Below, one piece after another: positions 60,148 to 64,000 of a stretch of DNA of 64,000 nt. The notes under the pieces are model-generated. The model was not told the DNA's origin. It made no database searches and saw only the letters and a list, made by a program, of their open reading frames with translations. The translations under genes were made by a program, and so were the position numbers. Source of the stretch: Streptosporangium saharense (GTDB lineage Bacteria; Actinomycetota; Actinomycetes; Streptosporangiales; Streptosporangiaceae); contig NZ_JACHJP010000001.1 in assembly GCF_014203715.1 (NCBI RefSeq), positions 1,342,432-1,406,431 on the forward strand, given 5' to 3'. How positions within the stretch are numbered: position 1 is the stretch's first letter; each line of letters opens with the position of its first letter.

Positions 60148-61500
60148 GTGGGCGACCTCGCCAGGATCTTCAAGGCGTACGACGTGCGTGGCGTCGTGCC
60201 GGACGAGTTAGACGAGGAGACCGCACGGGCGGTCGGCGCGGCCTTCGTTGAGGTCACCGGCGCCGGGTCCGTGGTGGTCACGCATGACATGCGTGCCTCC
60301 TCGGTGCCGCTGGCCGAGGCCTTCGCCAGCGGGGCCGTCTCGCGCGGGGCCGACGTGGTGGACACCGGCCTCGGTTCGACCGACATGCTCTACTACGCCA
60401 GCGGCAGCCTCGGGATGGCCGGGGTGATGTTCACCGCCAGCCACAACCCGGCCCGTTACAACGGCATGAAGATGTGCCGCGCGGGCGCGGTGCCGATCGG
60501 CGGCGAGACCGGGCTCACCGAGATCCGCGACCGCGCGGCCGAGCTGCTCGCCTCCGGTGTCAGCGAAGTCGGGGCCGGTACGGTGACCCGCCGTGACCTG
60601 CTGAAGGGGTACGCGGACCACCTTCGCACCCTGGTCGACCTGTCCGGCATCCGGCCGTTGCGGGTCGTGGTCGACGCGGGCAACGGGATGGCGGGGCACA
60701 CGGTGCCCGTGGTCTTCGAGGGGCTTCCCGTCGAGCTGACCGCCCTCTACTTCGAGCTCGACGGCACCTTCCCCAACCACGAGGCCAACCCGATCGAGCC
60801 GGAGAACCTGCGCGACCTGCAGAAGGCCGTGCTGGACGTGGGCGCGGACATCGGCCTGGCCTTCGACGGCGACGCCGACCGCTGCTGGGTCGTGGACGAG
60901 CGCGGAGAGTCAGTCTCGCCCTCCACGATCACCGCGCTGGTCGCCGCGCGTGAGCTGGCCAAGCAGCCCGGCGCCACGATCATCCACAACCTGATCACCT
61001 CGCTGGGCGTCCCCGAGATCGTCGCCGAGCACGGCGGGGTCCCGGTCAGGACCCGGGTCGGGCACTCCTTCGTCAAGGCCGAGATGGCCAGGACCGGCGC
61101 GGTCTTCGGCGGGGAGCACTCCGCCCACTACTACTTCAAGGACTTCTGGTTCGCCGACACCGGCATGCTGGCCGCGCTGCACGTGCTGGCCGCGCTGGGC
61201 GAGCAGGACAGGCCGCTGTCGGAGATCCTTGCCCGGTTCGCCCGTTACGCGGCCTCCGGGGAGATCAACAGCACGGTCGCCGACCAGCGGGCCGCGACGG
61301 CACGGGTCAGGCGGACCTTCGAGGACAGGGATGGCGTCACCTTCGACGAGCTGGACGGTCTGACCGTCTCCGGCCCCGGATGGTGGTTCAATCTTCGTCC
61401 GTCCAACACCGAACCGCTGCTCAGGCTGAACGCCGAGGCGGCAGACGAGATTCAGATGGCGGCGATCAGGGACGAGGTCCTCGCCGTCGTGAGGAGCTGA
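60148..61500 (+). CDS. manB: Phosphomannomutase/phosphoglucomutase
   Basis: 450-residue phosphohexomutase converting mannose 6-phosphate into mannose 1-phosphate, or the glucose equivalents. Active-site serine in MFTASHNPARYNGMK near residue 98; metal loop DGDADRC near 241; sugar-binding GEHSAHYYFKDFWFADTG; phosphate loop RPSNTEPLLRLN. GTG start after AAAGGGGCGGAG. With the isomerase at 61675 and the nucleotidyltransferase at 1456 it would give GDP-mannose. Confidence 0.96.
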   Translation: MGDLARIFKAYDVRGVVPDELDEETARAVGAAFVEVTGAGSVVVTHDMRASSVPLAEAFASGAVSRGADVVDTGLGSTDMLYYASGSLGMAGVMFTASHNPARYNGMKMCRAGAVPIGGETGLTEIRDRAAELLASGVSEVGAGTVTRRDLLKGYADHLRTLVDLSGIRPLRVVVDAGNGMAGHTVPVVFEGLPVELTALYFELDGTFPNHEANPIEPENLRDLQKAVLDVGADIGLAFDGDADRCWVVDERGESVSPSTITALVAARELAKQPGATIIHNLITSLGVPEIVAEHGGVPVRTRVGHSFVKAEMARTGAVFGGEHSAHYYFKDFWFADTGMLAALHVLAALGEQDRPLSEILARFARYAASGEINSTVADQRAATARVRRTFEDRDGVTFDELDGLTVSGPGWWFNLRPSNTEPLLRLNAEAADEIQMAAIRDEVLAVVRS

Positions 61501-61504
61501 GCGC

Positions 61505-61678
61505 GTGAAGATCGACGAGTGGTTGCTGGAGATCCTGGCCTGCCCCAACTGCAAGTCTCCGCTGCGCGCGGAGCCGGAGGTGGACGAGCTGTCGTGCACG
61601 TCGGCCTCGTGCGGGCTGGTCTATCCGGTCCGTGACGACATCCCGGTCCTGCTGGTCGACGAGGCTCGGAAATCGTGA
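61505..61678 (+). CDS. Trm112-family zinc-binding protein
   Basis: 57-residue protein between phosphomannomutase and the SIS-domain gene. It reads IDEWLLEILACPNCKSPL at the start, then LSCTSASCGLVYPVRDDIPVLL. The CPNC and CTSASC pairs bind zinc, and the C-terminal VYPVRDDIPVLL is the family hallmark. Trm112 relatives support methyltransferases. Start GTG 61505; the stop overlaps the next GTG. Confidence 0.9.
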   Translation: MKIDEWLLEILACPNCKSPLRAEPEVDELSCTSASCGLVYPVRDDIPVLLVDEARKS

Positions 61679-62781
61679 GCTGGGAGCCGGATCGGCTCGA
61701 CGACCAGCGCTGGCTGACCGACGGTGACCCCTCCGGCATGTTGCGCGCCGTCGCCGCCTCGGCGGCGCAGGTGCGCATCTCACATCGGGGTGCCCGCGAG
61801 GCCGATCTGACCCGGGTGACCGGGGAGGGCAGGCCGAGGGCGATCGTGGTCGCGGGCATGGGCGGTTCCGGCATCGCCGGGGACATCCTCGACGCGGTGT
61901 GCGGCAACGGGGCTCCGCTGCCGATCGTGACGGTGCGTTCCTACCAGCTTCCCGGCTGGGTCGGCGCGACGGACCTGGTGGTCGCCGTGTCGTGCTCGGG
62001 CAAGACGGAGGAGACGCTCGCGGTGGCGACGGAGGCGGCCCGCAGGGGGTGCCGCGTGCTGGTGCTGGCCGCCGCGAACTCCCCGCTGCACGCCATCGCC
62101 AGGCAGACGGGCGCGTCGTTCGTGCCGGTCACCACGGGCGGGCAGCCCCGGGCGGCGGTCTGGGCGCTGTCGGTCCCGCTGCTGGTCGTCGCCGCCGACC
62201 TCGGGGTGCTCCAGGTGGACGACGGGGTGTTCGAGGCGGTCGCGAAGCGGCTTGAGGAGATCGCCCATCGCTGCCGTCCGGTGAGCGAGTCCTTCATCAA
62301 CCCGGGCAAGACGCTGGCCATGGAGCTGGCGGAGACGGTGCCGATGGTCTGGGGTTCCTCGCGGCTTTCGGCAGTGGCCGCCTACCGGTGGGCCTGCCAG
62401 CTCAACGAGAACGGCAAGTACCCAGCCGTGTGGGGGGAGATCCCGGAGGTCAACCACAACCAGGTGGTGGCCTTCGACGGCCCGCTCGCGCAGCGGGACA
62501 TCTTCGCCGACGAGGCGGGCCGGTCGCTGCGGCTGTTCGTGCTGCGTGACACGGAGGAGCATCCGCAGGTGGCGCGGCGTCGTGAGGTCTCGGTGCGGAT
62601 GGCCGAGGACCGGGGCGTCCCGGTCAGCCAGATCGTCGCCGAGGGCGCGCATCCGCTCGAACGGCTCGCGACGCTGATCGGACTGGGCGACTACGCGAGT
62701 ACGTACCTCGCCCTCGGGTACGGGATCGACCCGACCCCTGTGTCGGCCATCACGGAACTCAAGGCGAGAATTTCCCAATAG
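61675..62781 (+). CDS. SIS-domain glucose/mannose-6-phosphate isomerase
   Basis: 368-residue sugar isomerase: IVVAGMGGSGIAGDILDAVCG near residue 60 (phosphosugar loop), AVSCSGKTEETLAVATEAARRGC, and the C-terminal catalytic region ENGKYPAVWGEIPEVNHNQVVAF with the glutamate and histidine of the archaeal/actinobacterial bifunctional phosphoglucose/phosphomannose isomerase. It feeds phosphomannomutase upstream. GTG start overlapping the Trm112 stop. Confidence 0.92.
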   Translation: MSWEPDRLDDQRWLTDGDPSGMLRAVAASAAQVRISHRGAREADLTRVTGEGRPRAIVVAGMGGSGIAGDILDAVCGNGAPLPIVTVRSYQLPGWVGATDLVVAVSCSGKTEETLAVATEAARRGCRVLVLAAANSPLHAIARQTGASFVPVTTGGQPRAAVWALSVPLLVVAADLGVLQVDDGVFEAVAKRLEEIAHRCRPVSESFINPGKTLAMELAETVPMVWGSSRLSAVAAYRWACQLNENGKYPAVWGEIPEVNHNQVVAFDGPLAQRDIFADEAGRSLRLFVLRDTEEHPQVARRREVSVRMAEDRGVPVSQIVAEGAHPLERLATLIGLGDYASTYLALGYGIDPTPVSAITELKARISQ

Positions 62782-62824
62782 GATCCTCTCGTCTTTTTCG
62801 GACTAAAAGTTAGCGGAGGCTGTC

Positions 62825-63784
62825 GTGAGTGCGGGCGGCGGTACAAAGGCGATCATCGCGGCATTGAGCGCGAACCTTGCGATCGCGGCGGCCAAGTTCG
62901 TCGCCTTCCTGATCACGACCTCGTCATCCATGCTCGCCGAGTCGATCCACTCGCTCGCCGACTCGGGTAACCAGGTGTTGCTGCTGGTCGGCGGGAAGCG
63001 GGCACAGCGCGGGCGCACTCCGGAGCACCCGTTCGGCTACGGCAGGGAGCGTTACTTCTACGCCTTCGTGGTCGCGGTGGTGCTGTTCACGATCGGTGCT
63101 CTCTTCTCCCTCTACGAGGGCTGGCACAAGATCAGTGACCCGCACCCGGTGGAGACGCCGATCGTGGCCTTCGCGGTGCTGATCTTCGCGATCATCGCGG
63201 AGGGCTTCTCCTTCCGCACCGCGATCAAGGAGTCCAACCCGCTGCGCGGCAAGCAGACGTGGGTCCAGTTCATCCGCAGGTCCAAGTCGCCCGAGCTGCC
63301 CGTCATCGTCCTTGAGGACCTGGGCGCCCTGGTCGGTCTGGTCCTGGCGCTGATCGGTGTGACGCTCGCCGTCATCACCGGCGACGGCGTCTGGGACGGC
63401 GTCGGCACGATGGCGATCGGTGTGCTGCTCGCGATCATCGCGATCGTGCTGGCCATCGAGACCAAGTCGCTGCTGATCGGCGAGAGCGCGGGTCCCGAGG
63501 TCGAGCGTCAGATCATCTCCGCCCTGGAGAGCGCGCCCGAGGTGGCCAGGGTCATCCACATGCGCACGCTCCATCTGGGCCCCGATGAGGTCCTGGTCGC
63601 GGCGAAGATCGCGGTCGACCACGACGACACGGCGGCCGAGGTGGCCAGGGGCATCGACGAGGCGGAGCGGCGCATCCGCTCCGCCGTACCGATCGCCCGC
63701 GTCATCTATCTGGAGCCCGACCTCGACCGGGCGAGGAAGGGCGAGAGCGTCCCGGGGCCGCACTCGGCCAACGGCAGGGCGTGA
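62825..63784 (+). CDS. Cation diffusion facilitator metal exporter
   Basis: 319-residue CDF protein with about six membrane segments: ALSANLAIAAAKFVAFLITTSSSMLAESIHSLADSGNQVLLLVGGKRA carries the metal-site pattern HSLADSGNQ (H-x3-D), and a second acidic site lies in VIVLEDLGALVGLVLALIGV (E-D). The cytoplasmic C-terminal domain begins at GPEVERQIISALESAPEVARVIHMRTLHLGPDEVLVAAKI. It probably exports zinc or iron. GTG start after GCGGAGG. Confidence 0.93.
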   Translation: MSAGGGTKAIIAALSANLAIAAAKFVAFLITTSSSMLAESIHSLADSGNQVLLLVGGKRAQRGRTPEHPFGYGRERYFYAFVVAVVLFTIGALFSLYEGWHKISDPHPVETPIVAFAVLIFAIIAEGFSFRTAIKESNPLRGKQTWVQFIRRSKSPELPVIVLEDLGALVGLVLALIGVTLAVITGDGVWDGVGTMAIGVLLAIIAIVLAIETKSLLIGESAGPEVERQIISALESAPEVARVIHMRTLHLGPDEVLVAAKIAVDHDDTAAEVARGIDEAERRIRSAVPIARVIYLEPDLDRARKGESVPGPHSANGRA

Positions 63785-63794
63785 CCCGGGAGGC

Positions 63795-64000
63795 TCACGC
63801 GCCGGGGACCACCAGCCCCGTCTCGTAGGCGTGGATGACGGCCTGCGTGCGGTCACGCAGGTTCAGCTTGGCCAGCAGCCTCGCCACGTGGGTCTTGACT
63901 GTGTGCTCGGTGACCACGAGACAGGCCGCTATCTCGGCGTTCGACAGCCCCTGGGCGATCAGCCGCAGCACCTCGACCTCGCGCGGGGTCAGCGGCCTGC
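63795..64000 (-). CDS. NarL/LuxR-type response regulator, C-terminal part (partial)
   Basis: The frame runs off the right edge; 67 residues are visible. They form a complete LuxR helix-turn-helix: [44 protein letters not shown], then [22 protein letters not shown] and TGA at 63795-63797. The C-terminus is close to that of the regulator at 48587. The receiver domain lies outside the window. Confidence 0.93.
   Translation of the reverse strand, partial: RPLTPREVEVLRLIAQGLSNAEIAACLVVTEHTVKTHVARLLAKLNLRDRTQAVIHAYETGLVVPGA

Overview
The window comes from a high-GC Gram-positive actinomycete. It carries a fused FbiC, a WhiB regulator, FbiA/FbiB, a SARP regulator, GTG/TTG starts, GTGA/ATGA overlaps between consecutive genes, and a type II polyketide synthase. 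The gene content and codon habits suggest Streptosporangiales (Nonomuraea, Streptosporangium or Microbispora-like), but this is inference; no rRNA or tRNA is present to confirm it. I saw no insertion sequence, CRISPR array or phage genes.

Left flank (1-10.5 kb): the end of a membrane protein, a GT4 glycosyltransferase, a sugar-1-phosphate nucleotidyltransferase, an AlkA-like DNA glycosylase, fbiC (coenzyme F420 deazaflavin synthase), two TetR regulators with their neighbours (a DUF4386 membrane protein, an FBP zinc-finger protein, a DUF1203 protein), and an orphan YefM/Phd antitoxin followed by a frameshifted remnant of its RelE toxin.

Centre (10.5-44.3 kb): a biosynthetic gene cluster for what looks like a glycosylated benzoisochromanequinone (BIQ, actinorhodin/medermycin/granaticin class). 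It has a SARP activator, minimal PKS (KSalpha, CLF, ACP), C-9-type ketoreductase, didomain aromatase/cyclase and metallo-beta-lactamase-fold cyclase. Pyran-ring tailoring is represented by an ActVI-1-like hydroxyacyl-CoA dehydrogenase, an NTF2-fold protein, a zinc-free MDR reductase and a pair of paralogous proteins of unknown function, one of them secreted. Redox enzymes are an acyl-CoA-dehydrogenase-fold monooxygenase, an FMN reductase, an LLM oxidoreductase, a FrnE-type DsbA protein and a PhyH dioxygenase. A full set for an N,N-dimethylated 3-amino-2,3,6-trideoxyhexose and two tandem glycosyltransferases follow. An MFS exporter, an oligopeptide-type ABC importer coupled to a glutathionyl-hydroquinone-reductase-like enzyme, and an acyl-CoA carboxylase (beta plus epsilon) supplying malonyl-CoA complete it. 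Four promoters carry 11-bp-phased SARP heptads placed 8 bp from a -10 box, tying the KSalpha operon, the sugar operon, the tailoring operon and the carboxylase operon into one regulon.

Right flank (44.3-64 kb): a response regulator and a sensor kinase facing tail to tail, apolipoprotein N-acyltransferase with a second two-component system, fbiB-fbiA, a proline/glutamine-rich membrane protein, a WhiB regulator with a clear promoter and terminator, a large GT2 membrane glycosyltransferase with a DUF5719 partner, a metallopeptidase-like protein, DUF3499, phosphomannomutase, Trm112-like protein, SIS-domain sugar-phosphate isomerase, a CDF metal exporter and a partial LuxR regulator. The two flanks together resemble the GDP-mannose / F420 / whiB neighbourhood conserved in actinomycetes, so the cluster appears to sit inside it.
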